64,000 bases of DNA from Echinococcus granulosus. Lineage: Eukaryota > Platyhelminthes > Cestoda > Cyclophyllidea > Taeniidae. The notes beneath the pieces are model-generated. The model had not been told where the DNA came from. It did not search any database and worked only from the letters and a program-made list of their open reading frames with translations. Location of the stretch: the NCBI RefSeq assembly GCF_000524195.1, contig NW_020170397.1, positions 1,184,725 to 1,248,724 of the forward strand. Reading direction: 5' to 3'. A program made the position numbers and the translations under genes. Position 1 is the stretch's first letter; every line of letters begins with the position of its first letter. This document shows, piece after piece, positions 1 through 13,900 of the stretch.

Positions 1-600
1 AGATGGAAGAGTCGGTGACGACCCCTAACAGAAGGGCTAAGAAAATGATTCCTACCTTCGGCAATTGCACCAGTTCGCTGCACAGCCGTCTACTGTACCT
101 ATATGAAGATATCAAGTCCGTGAACCCGCGATACCTCCTCCATCTCTTTGCCAGCTGGATATAATCCAGCCAAATGCATAACTGGGCAGCGAGAACAAGG
201 CGACTAGAAGAAATAGACGCAAAAGTCCATCCCCACAGAACTATTTCAAACGCAGTCCTTTACTAAGTGACAGCTTTTGGGCCATTGTTCCTACGACTAA
301 CGATGGACACACGTGATGGCCAGCACACTCCCTCGTCCTTTCAATACAGTTCCCAAACAGGACGAACCTCCAGATTCAGTGAAGTCGCCAAGAGAGATCA
401 GTGATGTTGTAGTCAAGCATCTTCTAGATTGTATGGGAACCTGATGACTAGCAGGGCTGGCTCCCGTTTTTTGTGCAGCACCAACTACGTTGGGACGAAT
501 ACCGCAGAAGGTTGACCAAGGGGAGCGCCGAGTACAACATCAAAGAGAACAAGAGCTACAGAATACCTTAACTGTCCTTTTGACTCTTGGTTTTGGTAAT
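1..600. other. non-coding flank left of the 4.1-like gene
   Basis: I see no convincing coding region here. The stretch lies downstream (3') of the minus-strand 4.1-like gene. Short open frames exist but have no recognisable domain and no splice pairing. Confidence 0.5.
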
Positions 601-753
601 GGGCAACTAGGGAACTCCATCATTGTACCTCCACCGGGCGGCCTGACGTCTGGGCCTCCCCAGTAGCCCCGAAGCTCTATTGAACGCTGGCTATACATAT
701 TCAGCCCAAGTATTAAGCCTTCGTTCGTCTTCAGACAGGTCTCGGAGCACCGC
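601..753 (+). repeat. dispersed repeat family, copy 1 (diverged)
   Basis: This copy shares ordered blocks with the copies in the right half: a block around cattgtacctccaccgggc, then a cagtagcccc block, then tatacatattcagcccaag, then a cgttcgtcttcag block followed by ggtctcggagcacc. The 90-codon minus-strand open frame over it is simply the repeat read backwards. It is the only copy recognised left of 35 kb. Confidence 0.6.
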
Positions 754-1746
754 ATTGTCATCAATTCTGTGCCGGGTCGGGCACCGTGAACACAAGTCGC
801 TGCGGTAACCAAGATACCAATGCAAATTTTGCCCCTAGTTCCAAATCGCGTTCCGACTATTCCTGATACTGGGCAGCCTAACTGCGTAAAAACGCAGAGT
901 ACAGGCCAAAATTCTTACCTTCTCAAGGTTATAATCGCCACGGGCACATGGATTATTAAATCCACCAATCCACTCTCCCACATGTCTCGTGAGAATCTCA
1001 ACATCCTTACTTTAATGTTAGGTTTCTTTATACAAACAAAAACAGAAACAGATCGGTCTCACAAGAGGTGCGATTTACTTGCATAATGGATGCCAGCCAA
1101 CTTTTACACGGAAAGGGCGTGTAAGTAGGTTGACTAGGGACTGCATATGATCGAGTTCGTGCACACGTTGTCCAAAACAGGAGCAGTGGATGAAGGGAGA
1201 TGTGATTGTCCGGGAGCGAGCAAACACAAAAATGGTAGTAGGCGCAGCGTTGTAATGGCGTGCATGCATAGCGTAGGAGCGCGTTTTAGTGATAGCTAGA
1301 GAAGTATTAATGTACAATTCGAGGTGACTTTAGGGGTGGAAAAGATAACGATCAGAAGGCGAGAAGTCCTACTAAAAGGTGGACAAATCGAAATCTTTTT
1401 TTCGAGCTGAAAGTAAGGCAACAAGTCAGAGTACACGCATGCAACACACCGTGGTTGTTAGCATCATCATTACCTCAACAGTTGCAACAAGAACAACAAC
1501 ACTGACACAATAATAACAACCACAATAGTTATGTCAGAGAAAGGAAGGGGGGAAGAGAGAACAAGAGTTGGTTAGCAGTACCGAAAGGAGAGGAGGGTAA
1601 AAGTAAGCAAACGCCTACCTGAGAAAACAAAATAAGCGGGAAGTATAGAGGATAGAGCAGACGCTCAAATTGGAGCGCAAGAAGGCACCGAGAGACGTCA
1701 CTTCAGGGAGGAAAGTCGACCCTAGGAGGGAGAGTGAGTGCAGCGC
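754..1746. other. non-coding 3' flank with purine-rich and CAA-rich tracts
   Basis: No gene is recognised. About 1470-1530 is a low-complexity CAA/AAT-rich tract, and 1530-1700 is rich in A and G on the plus strand. This probably contains the 3' UTR of the 4.1-like gene, whose stop codon is at 1747-1749. I did not find an unambiguous polyadenylation signal. Confidence 0.45.
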
Positions 1747-1929
1747 CTAGTGAGTGAGTGTGGAGTTGCTGATGGCTGAGCCGCCGTCGGTGCTGCTGAA
1801 GTGGGCGCTGCGCCCATTGCTGGTACTCCTTTTGCCGGGGACCTGGGGTGCTGAATGGTGCAGGTTGGTGGTACGCACAAAAACCCTGGGATCCAATTGT
1901 GTAACCTTTAAGATAGCCTGGTCCAACTC
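1747..1929 (-). CDS. probable last exon of the 4.1-like gene (4.1 C-terminal domain-like)
   Basis: A strong acceptor (tttttggggtctttgcag) is followed by 60 codons and a TAG stop. The beginning, ELDQAILKVTQLDPRVFVRT, resembles the tail of the 4.1 C-terminal domain (LAQAI.EA...HPDM.V). It is followed by a Ser/Thr-rich end. Identity is low, so the domain call is tentative. The exon call rests on the acceptor and the phase-0 fit. Confidence 0.5.
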   Translation of the reverse strand, partial: ELDQAILKVTQLDPRVFVRTTNLHHSAPQVPGKRSTSNGRSAHFSSTDGGSAISNSTLTH

Positions 1930-4900
1930 CTGCAAAGACCCCAAAAATAACCGGACAGTTAACGCTGATGAAGTAGGCCAAGTGGAGGAAAGGGGGAAGA
2001 GATGGAGAACAAACCAAAGCACCATGCCATCATAGCGACTAGAAATGTTCACGAACCCAAGAATGAACATAACAGGCTCTAACACAAAGTTTACCAATGA
2101 ACTCCGTCAGTACTCAAAACTCTATTAATGCCCATTAGCAGAACTGAAATATCTCCTACTCGTTATTTATTGACGCTGAACGCCTAAGTGATGTGTCCAT
2201 TCAATTTCACCCTCTAGTACCCATTTCGTTGAATTTTAACACTAGATTTTCTAAAGGAACCCATCTGAGAAGCGCAGAAAGGATGAGCTGCACATAAGTG
2301 CCCAATATGTCGTAAGATATAGGGGTGCGCCAGAATTTAGACGGGCTCCACGGAAACAAGGTCATGTTGTTGTTCTTGCTGCTTCCGTGGCTGCAGAGAC
2401 TACTGCTGATAAATGAAAAGGAAGACGGATGAAACTAGAACAGCAGTAGTCTAGGTGGTGAGGATATTGGAACAGCTCAAAACTTGTGATTCAAACCAAA
2501 GGCGTCTCCCTTTTCAGAGGATCGTAGCTTTTACCTCAAGAGCAAAATAAAAAGGGAACACGTATATAAACCTTAGATGCCGATCATAAAGCCAGTCTCT
2601 ACAAGTGTGCAGACTCAACTAGCTATTAAAAGTACTCCACCGGCTTTAAGTGCAATCTGAGGGGACTGTGATAGAGGCCAAGCCAAAGCACTCGTCAGAG
2701 ACACACACAAACGGTAGGTGATTTGAATCACAAGCCCGCAGGCCCGGGGAGCAAAAGTGAGAGGGACAGATAGGCGAAAAGAAATGAGGTCGCTGATTAC
2801 GCTCGCGCATCCATGTCAAGCACCCTTCCACCGGAAGATGTTGGCGCACGCATTCACACACGTACACACAGTCCCGCGTGATGGAGGTGAGGGAAAACGG
2901 GGGACAAAGTGATTGAAATCAGATTACCTTCATGAGGGCACTCGAGTCTTAGATAGACACGCTATACACGCAGGCATGAAACAAGATTTATGTTGTCATT
3001 ACGAAAAAAACATGAATGAGTACATACTACGCATGAGGGAGGGCCAAAAAACGGAACTTACATGATCATTCTCGTTGGGGATGGCGATAAAGGACTGTAG
3101 GAAGGAAAAAAGACAATTATTTACGTGTATTAACACAGAATAGGCTAACATCACTACTTAGACTACGTTTTCGAGAGCTCTTTTGATTATTTCCGGAGCT
3201 TTTACGTTAGAAAGCAAGTCCGAAAATAAAGTGACAACGATATCACTGGTACACTATTTAGCATGGAGTAATCATGATGTATTAAAAAAGAGACAGTTAT
3301 GGTGCTTTCTGGTAAATGGACCATGACCAGTTAATCAGCATGACCGTACAGCACACACGCGCTCGCCCCATTCACACTCGAGCACCAACCACATTCACCG
3401 AAACGCACGTTTTGTGCATGTCTTCAAAGTGTGAGAAACGGACAGGAAATGATTGTCCACTTTTTTTGAAATTGTTGTGATGACTGTTTGAAAGAGTGCA
3501 TGCGTAATAGAGCACTAACTATTACTAACTCTAATCAAGCAAAATCTACTGAGCAACACAAGAGGAAGGCGAGGGGTAGGGGAGTTGGCTAAGAAGACAC
3601 ACGAATGTCTGCTTAGAGATCAGTACAAACCATCAACACTCGATTTGATTCCCCGAGAGGCATGCTCGAGGCGGAGCTAATATTAGCAACCCTTACAGGA
3701 TAGAGATGCGCTAGGTCACCATTGGGTAAGGATATTAACTAAAATATCATGAAAGATTGAGAAAAAAATGTAAAGATCAATGAAGAAAAATCGTTGACAC
3801 TTAACCTACCTCAGGTTGTATAAACCTCTCGGAATAGGTTTTTGTAGTCACTACTTGTGTCCGTTTTGTTGTTCGCTTGATAATTTTGCCGTTTTCGTCC
3901 TCAATTAACTCAGATTCGATTTTAGGCTCGGAACGTTGGACCGTCTGCGGCAGAACGACACTCGCTTTAAATTCGTTACTTAAATATAAAAGTAGATTCT
4001 ACTTCACACACCACTGTTTCACCGACACCACTGTTCAAGGGGATGGGGTGTTGGCGTCGGCTCGGGCTCAGCTGAATACCATCGATAGCATCGGCAAGCT
4101 CAGTGTGATCCCCGTTAGTATGGTAACCGTTGCCCATGGATGGAGTTTTTGGAGCGACCCGTTTGGGAGGGGGGGAGAGGACGGATGTGAGACCGGGCAT
4201 GACAGGCACAGCGCCGGCCAGGTGGAGGCGAGGGGCCACATGCGCGGTAGGTGATAAATCATCCTCTCGCCGATCCACGGAGGGCTTCATTACCTGCAGA
4301 AAAAATAGCAATACCAAACTCGCGTGATTGTGGTACACTTGTAGCTAGTGGAGTCGACGGGAATAATAAGGAAATGTCGCCAGGCATAGCTACAAGCCAA
4401 CTGTCCCCATTGCGGTCTAACTTCCTTCTGCATATGCTAGTTTTTCTGAAGACTTCGCAATCAGTACCACCTCAACCACTGAGTAAGATATCGGATACGG
4501 CCAAAAGTAATAGTCATCCAAAGTTAATGGATCATCTCGATAAGTTTCAACATGTAGACAAAAAAAAAACAACAGCTAGTTATCCCAAGTTCCTACAATT
4601 GGTAGAAATCGAACCCATCCAGCAGGCCACATCCCACTGGAAACGTAACATCTCTAGGTGTAGGTCACCTTTCGTTGCATCTATGCGCATTTGAAGCGTC
4701 ACCTGTTTGAGAGGAGAATGGAGTAGTTTTGGTGAAAATGGTCTGGTAAAGTTCCATAAAAGACGGACTATAAAAAGCTAAAACGCATTAAAATAAAACT
4801 CTTAGTTGCAGTGTAGGAGTCGGCAAATTAATGTGTGTCCTGAAAAGAACAGAACAGTCACTAGACTACCACCGAAAAATCTAGACAGAACTTAAGTATG

Positions 4901-7900
4901 AGTTAGATTCGCAAAAAATGAAGGAATCAGGCACTTTAAACAAAGTGAGGGTGAAACACGACGGGTGAAAAGTACTAACAATAACTAGATGTACACTAAC
5001 GTAGCTTGATTTTAAGCATTCTGACTGGGTGCATGAGCGTGTTAACTCGACTGAAAGTATCCGCTCCGATGCCAAAAAATGGCATAACCTTCTTTTGTCA
5101 ACCGTAAAATGCGTGTGGATACGCGCATACTTCAGGCCATCAAACGAGTGTCATTTGTCAAGTCTGGACAACCAACCATCGCAATTTTCTGCAGCTGCTG
5201 CAGTGATAAATCAAGATTAGTAAGCAGGGAGGAGTGGGGTGTGCCCTTTGGTGGATTTTGACCCAAGCAGGAGAAACAATGACCCTAGCTACCAAAACAT
5301 CAGCTGTGGCAACAAAGTGACTGATTATTACCAGCTAATAATACTTTCTTTGAGTGTAACTTAACTACACGGACTCTGCCGACTTCGTGGGCCTCGCTCA
5401 CCATCGTGGTGTCATGACGCTTCACCTGTACTGCTCCCGTTAACCATCCACTTGCAGAAGCAAAAATAAAAGAAGTCTCGGTCGTAACGAAGCATACCTA
5501 TCTCGTTGCTAGTTAAGATGAAGGTTCAATTAGGGTGAAAATAAATCAGAAAGTGATGCACAGTCAAAGAAGCAGGCCTTGGTAATAGTTATCGGCAGCG
5601 AACGAGGAACGCCCACTGGGAGTACATGAATGCCCAAATAGCGACGGCACCGACGGCCAAGCGAGCTGGAACGCACGTGACTACTCATGGGAAAATAGAC
5701 CAAAACATGACAACAGTTGGTCACGGCCAAGTGCCTTTGGCTAGCTGCGCTAGGCTTTGCAACTAACCAGTCAATTGGCAATCTGTGTGCCTTCTGCCAC
5801 CGCCCAAAGATCTGCAAAGAGATTGAGGGATCACAAGTTTCTTCCACTACTTGTTGCGCCAACAAAGAAATTAAGGCAATCACACAAAACTGCTTAATCA
5901 CAAAAAAAAAAAACAGAAAGAAGAACTAACTTCGCAACAAACTGACTACTCTTCTAGCATCCAACTCCAACTAGCCATCCCTATTACCGCATTGCTATGG
6001 TACTTTGTCCTCCGAAGTTCGTTGGAAGAGGTAAGACACCGATCTCACCTCATCCATCATAAGGTTATCTACTTTTTGACTGCAGATTAGGTCTAGAGGA
6101 GTAAGCTAGCTACATGCTACAGAGAGACACCAATAGGACTATTTTAAGTCATTTTATCCCAAAAAAGAATATCAAACACACAAGATCCTACCAAAAGGCA
6201 ACAGGGTGGACTGATCAAACTTGGCGAAATGAGTGTGGAGAGGGGAATTTACGACGCCAGATGTGTGGGACGTGCATGTCGGCGCTAACAGTCACACCCA
6301 CACGCCTTTTTCGTTGGAAAGACCTAACAGATGGTCCCAATAAGGAAGTACCGTGCCAACACATTCACTGAATCGCCTTCGGTGTGCACGGCAGATCGTA
6401 AGGGTGACCCCTGGCACGGTAGACTTTCGCGTAAGAACTAGTAAATCACATGCACAACAACCAGAACGTCAGTTCATAAAATTAATCGCCTCGGGACGAA
6501 TGCTTCCCACGATATAATGTTCGCACCATTGTGGCCGTAAACGGTGCACCTTACTCTCCCTGTGCGCGCTGAAAGTGATGGGTTTGGTTTTATGCCGACT
6601 GATGACGACGCTCTGATAAGTAGGCTTGACTCCTCAACTTAAATCTCTCCTCTTCATTCAGCACAATCCCAAATGGCTGCTCGGAGGTGTTATAGGTCAT
6701 GTAGTTGAAGTTTCTAACAGCATCTGCTCCCACCAGCAAGAAAAGGGCATTTTTTGGCTGGTAAAAAAAGTCCCAATAAAAAGTGCATGAAACACCTTTT
6801 CAAATTGCTTAAGGCAGTTCAGATTAAAATATCAAGTCTTTAACTGCGAAACCCAACAGCATGACGAGACAATTAGTCTTACCATTAAGGAGACAAAGAC
6901 ATTAAATTGGCTTCAATGACAAATAGTCCATTGCTGGACATTCCGACGACTTTTCAAAAACAAAACATGTACACATACGACTGGCACATACACCCAATCC
7001 CCACGGTTGGCCGAGAGAGCGAAGGTGGTAATTAATTTTTACGGATGTGACTCACCGTCTTGGCCTCCGAGATGCCGACCTGTGGCTCGATGTAGGACCA
7101 ACCCCTACGTTTGTACTAAAAAGGGGAGAAACATAGGATGAGGTGGGGTAAAAATTGTAATTACTGGACAGAGTTGGAAGAAGAAGAAGCTTCATGACGT
7201 ACCATTGGTCCAGGACGGCTGGTGACCTGTAGATTTTCCGGTGCAATGTAGCTCAAAGGAGTCCAGTCAGGCTACAAACAATGAAGAATTAAAAGGTTGG
7301 ATAATAACAGACACTGAAATGCGCAGTTCAGATAAAACTAAGAATCGGCCGCTTTTAAGTGATGTAAGTTGTCTGGTGGAAGCAAATAAAAATAGATGGC
7401 ACTTGCAAGGGATGAAAGTTGTTAGGTAATAAGTTGAGGTTAGTTGGGTTAGTGTAGAGGGCGAGGGGACAAACGAGAACGTCGTGACCTGACTCGGCTT
7501 CAGGCGCATAAATGTATGGGCACATAAACCACCCATGTGGTGTAAACCACCACCGCCACAAGAGAAATCGGTGAAAGAGTAGTTTACAGCCACAGGGAGG
7601 CAGAATTCACCTATTCATTCACTAGGCAACGCATACTTGTATTAAACACATGTGAATTGCGACTACGACACTAGAACGTAGCAGTCAGTCGGTAGTCGTT
7701 AATAAATGGTGGAAGGAGAATACGGTGGAGAAAGTGAGAAAAAGTCGTACTGAGAGTGAGTAATAAGAAGCCGAGTTCAAGTGTCATGCGAGTGAGTCAG
7801 CGTCACAATTCAGCCGCACAAACTCATAAAATTGCCGGTTAGGCTGTGCTCGCACCGACGACTTAACTGAAATCTGCCGGTCAGTCATAAATTTGTTTTG

Positions 7901-10900
7901 GCAACTTCAAGAGACTGACGTCCATTCCACCTTTTTTTTTGTACAGTCTTTTGGGAGTGACGGTCAATTTAAATGACCAATTCCTAGACCGAAATAGGAA
8001 CCATTTCTACATTGTCCATTTGAAATTAAAGCGAAATACCCATTTTGTGTGAGAAGCCGAAAGGCAAAAACCAAAGGCAAGAATATGGCCTACATGAAAC
8101 AGAGAATGCGGATACTTTTTATTCTCTGATCGGTTGGGAAATCCAATTAAGAAGGTAGGTCTGCTTAAACCTGTCAGCTACATCACATTTTCGGGAGCAT
8201 GCACTAAATGCTGTGCTCAAAGCCAGCCCCTGAATAGCAAAAAAAAGCGTAACGCAGCAGTCTGATTCCGAAATTCCAAGTTGATGGGCCTGATAAAATA
8301 ATTACTGCACTGGCAGCACGTATCACATTCCGGTGATGTATGGAAATGGACATATTTTTGTGGGCGGGGGGATCAAATTTTAAGGTGTTTTTTCTGACCA
8401 AACAGCGTGTTCTGTGACAGGCCAGAAGCGGGAGCATTAAATGCAGAAGGCCTGCAGTGGAGTGCAATGTGATGCGAAGAAGGTAATGCCCATAATTGAT
8501 GATTTACTCGCCCCCTAGTCAAAAACGTCCCCAATTCGCAAATTCGTGGGGTCAGTTTAAATTGAAGAGCTTGGAGATGGATCCTTTAGAAGCCTTGATA
8601 GTGAAGTTACCGGATTCCTTCAGGCAATCTGATCAAGAGGGAAAGGGCCAATCGGGAAGTATAGGCATTAATTTCTTCCATCACGATAATCATGGGGAGG
8701 GTGCACATCCGCGCATACAGGTAATGTTGAAGCGAAAAAAAAATCACAGTGAGATAACTAAAATACGCCTTTGTTAGCAGTTAGGCAACCTTATTTTCGA
8801 AAAATACAAGCGCAAGCAATATAAATGAGTGAACATGAAGCATTTCAACCTCCTTAGGTCCGTTAAGATCCTGGCAGAGTAATGAAGAAAAAGAGATTAA
8901 ATAGAAAAAAGGCACGATTATAATATTGATGATCATGGCCACGGTGATGACGTATTTTAACAACAAATATTTCACTGTTAATGACCAAACATTATAATAA
9001 ATCTGAAATCACACAAATCAGTAAAGTTGTGTACACAGGGCGTCAGAAATGTTGTACCTCACAAATAGCGCTGTTCTTAAAGTTCACATTTGAGTAAATG
9101 GCTCCCCTCTTAGAGGATATACACCAGTTTCTGGATATTTATTAAGCAGTGGCAAGCCTTGTTTGGATAAACTTGAAGTTTTAATTTCCCTTTGGGGTAC
9201 TCAATCTCTTTAACCATATGCCTCCATGAGACGTCAGGCTAAATCACTTATGCTAAGGGGCAGGAAGGAGGCGAGAAATCTCACCCCAGGGAAGTAGCTA
9301 AACTGCGAGTCGCCAAAGTTAAGCTCCACGGTGCTGTTGTTAAGTGCCACCGTAGGGAAGAAGGCGACGCGTCTGGCAACGGGACTGCCGTTGGCCGCGA
9401 AGGCAGTGGCGAAATCGTCGGGGAGACGGTAGGCATCCCCGAAGGGGTGTCCGTTTTTCGCCCACCTAACGGTGCGTTGGGTCAGGTCCAGGAAGCAGCC
9501 TATCACATCGTCCTCGCCAAAGCTCTGCAGCAGAAATGATAGTACCGCTTTAGCTTGATAAGTCCAATTTCATACCTTCCAAGCCATTAGTACTCCAGCC
9601 CTATCTGTACGTCCATTACAAATCCATATTCTTATACGTATTCCCTATTGCGTTTCCACTACGCGAGCATCGTGGACAATGAGGAAGGAACGGATACTTA
9701 GGAAGTTACGTTGATCTGTAGTAGGAAAGCCCATTATGAATTTTGAAATACGGGCTCACTTACGCAAGTAGTCCAAGTAATGAGGTTTATGATCGATTTC
9801 AACCGAAAAAATGAACAATCTAACAAAGTCTGTGATAGACTAAAAGTACTTCCGTAAACTTGATATCAAATGATTAAAATGAGCCAGAGGTTACCTCGCC
9901 GTAGTTGTCGATTTCGTTATTGTGCATTCGTTTGCCTTGCTGTCCACTGAGACCAAAGCCCTCGCAGTCGGAGCCGTAGCCGAAGCCAAAGGAGTCAGTA
10001 CCCACCAAAAGGCTACCGTCTTCCGTGGTCCAACCGATCCGCGCAAGACCGTTAGACTCGATCACTCGCGCCTCGTAATAGAATCGACCCTCGCCCCTCA
10101 CGCCCTGTAAACGAGTACAATGAGTGCTCGCATTAAGCACACTCATTCTGCTTCTGTGGTAAGGTATTCTGTGGAAGCATGGGTTGAAGTCCCACTACCA
10201 GGGGTTCGATGGAAAACCAATGTTGGGCTGATCACGAGGTGACAGCAAAAACAGACACAAGATCAATGTCTTCCAAAAAGAGAAAAAAGCCACCCAGGAT
10301 TAAACAAAAGGCGAGATGGCATTGAGTATTCATCGGGACGATCTCTTCTATTGATTTCGACCCAGTTTGTGAAAAGTCACCGGACTGAAAATCGATGCAT
10401 AGTTCGGGAAGAAATCGATAAATTGAATTCCTTTGGTAACCTGGATGCAGGACTCGGGGTAAGGCAGGTGACGTGAGTGCAATGAAGGTGGAAACCGGAT
10501 GAAGGACGCATTTTTTTGCAGCATTCAACCACTAAGAGGTTGGATAATTTCATGCAACTCCCACCCCTGCTGCTCATACGACGGCTTTTGAAACGAAAAC
10601 GGGACACAGTGACAAAATTGAACAAAGGTTGAACTTTCCACACCACTGTTTACACAGAACTCCAAGTTTAAGCAAAAAAAAAAAAACAAATAGACAAGAA
10701 GAAAGTTCAACAAAGATAAAATGGAGCTGAAAAACGAATACAATCCTAAGATTTGTTGTAAAAACATGTCTGTGAATTCGTTGAAGGATGACGTGGGAAA
10801 CTTGACTAAAGACTATGCGAAAAGCGCCGTGTTTTGCAGACAAACAACCTGATAAATGTAGCGTGGATACTAATCACAAATTACTTCATTTGTCTCCATT

Positions 10901-13900
10901 TTATTGGGAAGCATATGCTTCAGTTGACAAATTGGCGAATTCAGTAAAATTAGTCAACACGTGGAGAGCTCAGTAAAAGTTGGAACGAAGAACACTGTAG
11001 CATCATTGTTCGGGCACGCAGCCAACAGTATAACAATCTGGACATTTATCAGGATATTGTGAAAGGACACCACCACTTGTTCGTACGCAAGTATTATGGT
11101 AAAACGCAACGGTAATCAACACCTTTCAAACCCGTACAAGCAAAGGTAACCAAAACAAAGCGCTCCATCAGCCTAACGCTGGAGGTTTAGCCAACAATAA
11201 TACTCGAAAATCCTGCTCTCAAATCCGTAACATATGCCGAGTTTATAAGAAAATAAGCTCTCGAATTTACCTTAAAATGAGTTAAGAATCGTTCAATGTA
11301 AATGAAAGGGTCAGTAAAATTACTTAAAGTGGCGTAGGTGGTCCTACTTCCAAGAAAAGGAAATAAAAAGGGAGATACGTCTTAAAATTAAGTAATGTCT
11401 ATGAGAGAAAGATTGACGGTCAACAATATTTGAAACGGCTAAAACGACTTTCACGAATGGGATACAAATGATCAGTTTTATCCGTTGGATGATGATAATC
11501 AGAGAGCACACAAACAATATGATAGAATAGGACAAAAATTGACAGGGTAAACAGGTTTTCATAGCTGAGAGTAATGAAATTCAGGGCCTAAACTTGGATG
11601 GTGCCGAATTATTTACAGCATGACATGGACTTTCAATCATGAAAATGATTGAGACCCTGAACTATTAGAGCAAAGTAAGTAAGCAATAGACATTGAACTG
11701 TTGCAAATGTATTTCTCTCCTGCAAAACGTAAAGTTGGGTATTACCATCGACTGATTAATGGGGAATGTCATAATACTGCCATTTTTAAGGGATAGACAC
11801 GAAAAAGTACTGTACCATTAAGCTGTCAGGGTTTTAAGTACGAAAAAAAATATGACGATTCGACGAGCTTTGAGGATTAGTAAGCCCATTAGAAAACGAA
11901 ACACCACCGATAGCAAAGTTGGCGGGAGAGACCACTATAGACGCTGGTAAAGTTGAAAACTGGATGCCATTATTATCAAATTAGATAGAAATATTAGATA
12001 ATTCTAAACCATTGAATCATCAGTAGACTAGGTGTACAGAATATTAACAAGAAAACAGTTAGCAAAGCGCGAAATCGGAAAGACTAAACATGGGACAGCC
12101 CTAACAACCAAATTGAGGTCGTCTTTATAACGGAATGAGACAGAAAAATCGAAAGCCAACTCAGTTTTCGGAATGGATAATTAAGCAGTTTACATCAGTG
12201 AGACCTCCTGTGGGAGCCAGAGAAAGATGGGAATAAGCTAATGAAGCAGATTTTGAAGCGGATACCGCCACTAGTGAGTCAGAAATGCAACACGGAGCAG
12301 AATCGAATAGAGAGAATAAGACTGGGGGAAATGGAGGAGGGCTGGCTCACCCTGTTGGCACGACAGCCCTGCCAACCGGAGCCCCAATGAGCCTGCACGG
12401 CCATGCCATCGGGTCGGACCTCCACACCCGCCGTGGCGTCGTAGGGGTTAAGGCGCCAGCCGCAGTTCTCGTTGGTCACCTGAGCGTCCTCCACTACATC
12501 GGCTAGTGGGACGAAGCCGCCACCGCCGCCACCGCTGCTCGTCGGTATAAAGCGCAGAGGTGGTGAGGTACTACCACCAAAGTTCAGTAGCAAACGCGAG
12601 TCTTTCATCGAGGCGGCTGGAAATCAAGACAAGTGTCAATGTATGGAGCATTCAGTTCATCAGGATTGTTAAAAAGCCCTCCCATGCAGATCTTTACAAT
12701 TCAAAGCTCTATTCTGAAGACTAAAAAACTAATGTAATTCTAACAATTAAAATGTTAATTACAGGTGTTTAATCAACTTCTGCACTGATGAGAAACCGAC
12801 ATTCATAGAAAAAAAGGTTAGATCTGATCACCTACGACATGTTGCAGTAGAAAGGTAAGACCAGTAGCCACACATCTTGAAGGAAAAAACGCAGCTCGCC
12901 CATTCGTCTTTAACTAACAATGTAACATTACAAGAACGCTTTAAGGGGTGAGGCTCATTTCAAGTTCTCTTCGACACGTCATCAAATCATGAACGTTTTT
13001 GACCATTGAGGACTTGATTCTACACATAAAAACGCCTTAACAGGGGTATGCCACTCGAAGCGTTTGACATCTTGGATTGGCCATGCCTTTGGCACTTCCG
13101 ATCCTCAACCATTATCTCGAACGGGAAAACGTCCAAAATAGAGTAAGACCTAGTTCACTAAGGTTGGTAGGAAGTTAACTTCTTTAAATCTTTCAAATTT
13201 ATCACCTCATTTTGATGATCAGTAAACAACCCAACAAATCTAGTAGATGAAGAACTATTTCTGAGTGTTTTTGAAGGCTGATTACTGCCCCAATGAGCGG
13301 TCTGATTCGGCTATTCACCTGCAAGAACTGGAAATAAACAATCGTATTCGGCTTTTATCCTTTGTAGCAGTAAAAGGAGACTGAGAAGCATATTTTAACG
13401 GAGGAAACATAACAAATATTCACACCAACAATCAAGTTATCCAGGAGTCAAATTAGACATTCTGAAGACTTAAATCCACTTTTTTCAATAAACTAATCAC
13501 AGTTTAATGATTGCCAGATCCTCCTACTACTAAACTGAAACGATAACAAAAGTTGTGCTACTTTTACAGATTGCAAATTCAAGAGTAAGACTTCGACTGC
13601 ATCTTCAGAACTTCTGTTTTTTGTTTTTAAGAAGCATACTAACGCCTCCTGTACTTGTCTACACTTGAATTGCCAGTAAAAACTATTGTTTAACACGATC
13701 CAAGTGGCGACCGTTTAAACAAGCACTTTCGACGCTAGATGACCCCACAGACCTGTGAAACACCCCTGCTTCAGGTCAATCGATCTTGAAAATTACAGGG
13801 TAGTGTGATCATTCTAAGGGATGAGGGGACAGGGTTTACTATGGAGTCAAATGAATTTGCCCAAGAGAATTGTCCAATTTCAAGAAAACACTTTTCAACC

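Noticed and set aside
540..812. Minus-strand 90-codon frame as a gene
   Set aside because: It overlaps a dispersed repeat copy and its translation follows the repeat, with no domain.
5189..5203. CTGCAGCTGCTGCAG palindrome-like motif as a regulatory site
   Set aside because: It is short, a kind of repeat expected by chance in 64 kb, and has no context.
5530..5901. Minus-strand 123-codon frame that starts like a signal peptide (IKQFCVIALISLLAQQVVEE)
   Set aside because: No ATG-centred gene structure, no domain, and it lies inside a 4.1-gene intron. Hydrophobic runs are common in T-rich antisense.
9234..10146. A stand-alone DDX1 RNA helicase gene
   Set aside because: The SPRY units resemble DDX1, but no helicase motifs (DEAD, SAT, HRIGR) were seen on the minus strand, and the exons connect in phase to the FERM exons.
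10155..10220. A tRNA gene or tRNA-derived SINE suggested by ggggttcgatgg
   Set aside because: The B-box-like motif is imperfect, and no cloverleaf with a proper anticodon stem and acceptor stem can be drawn.
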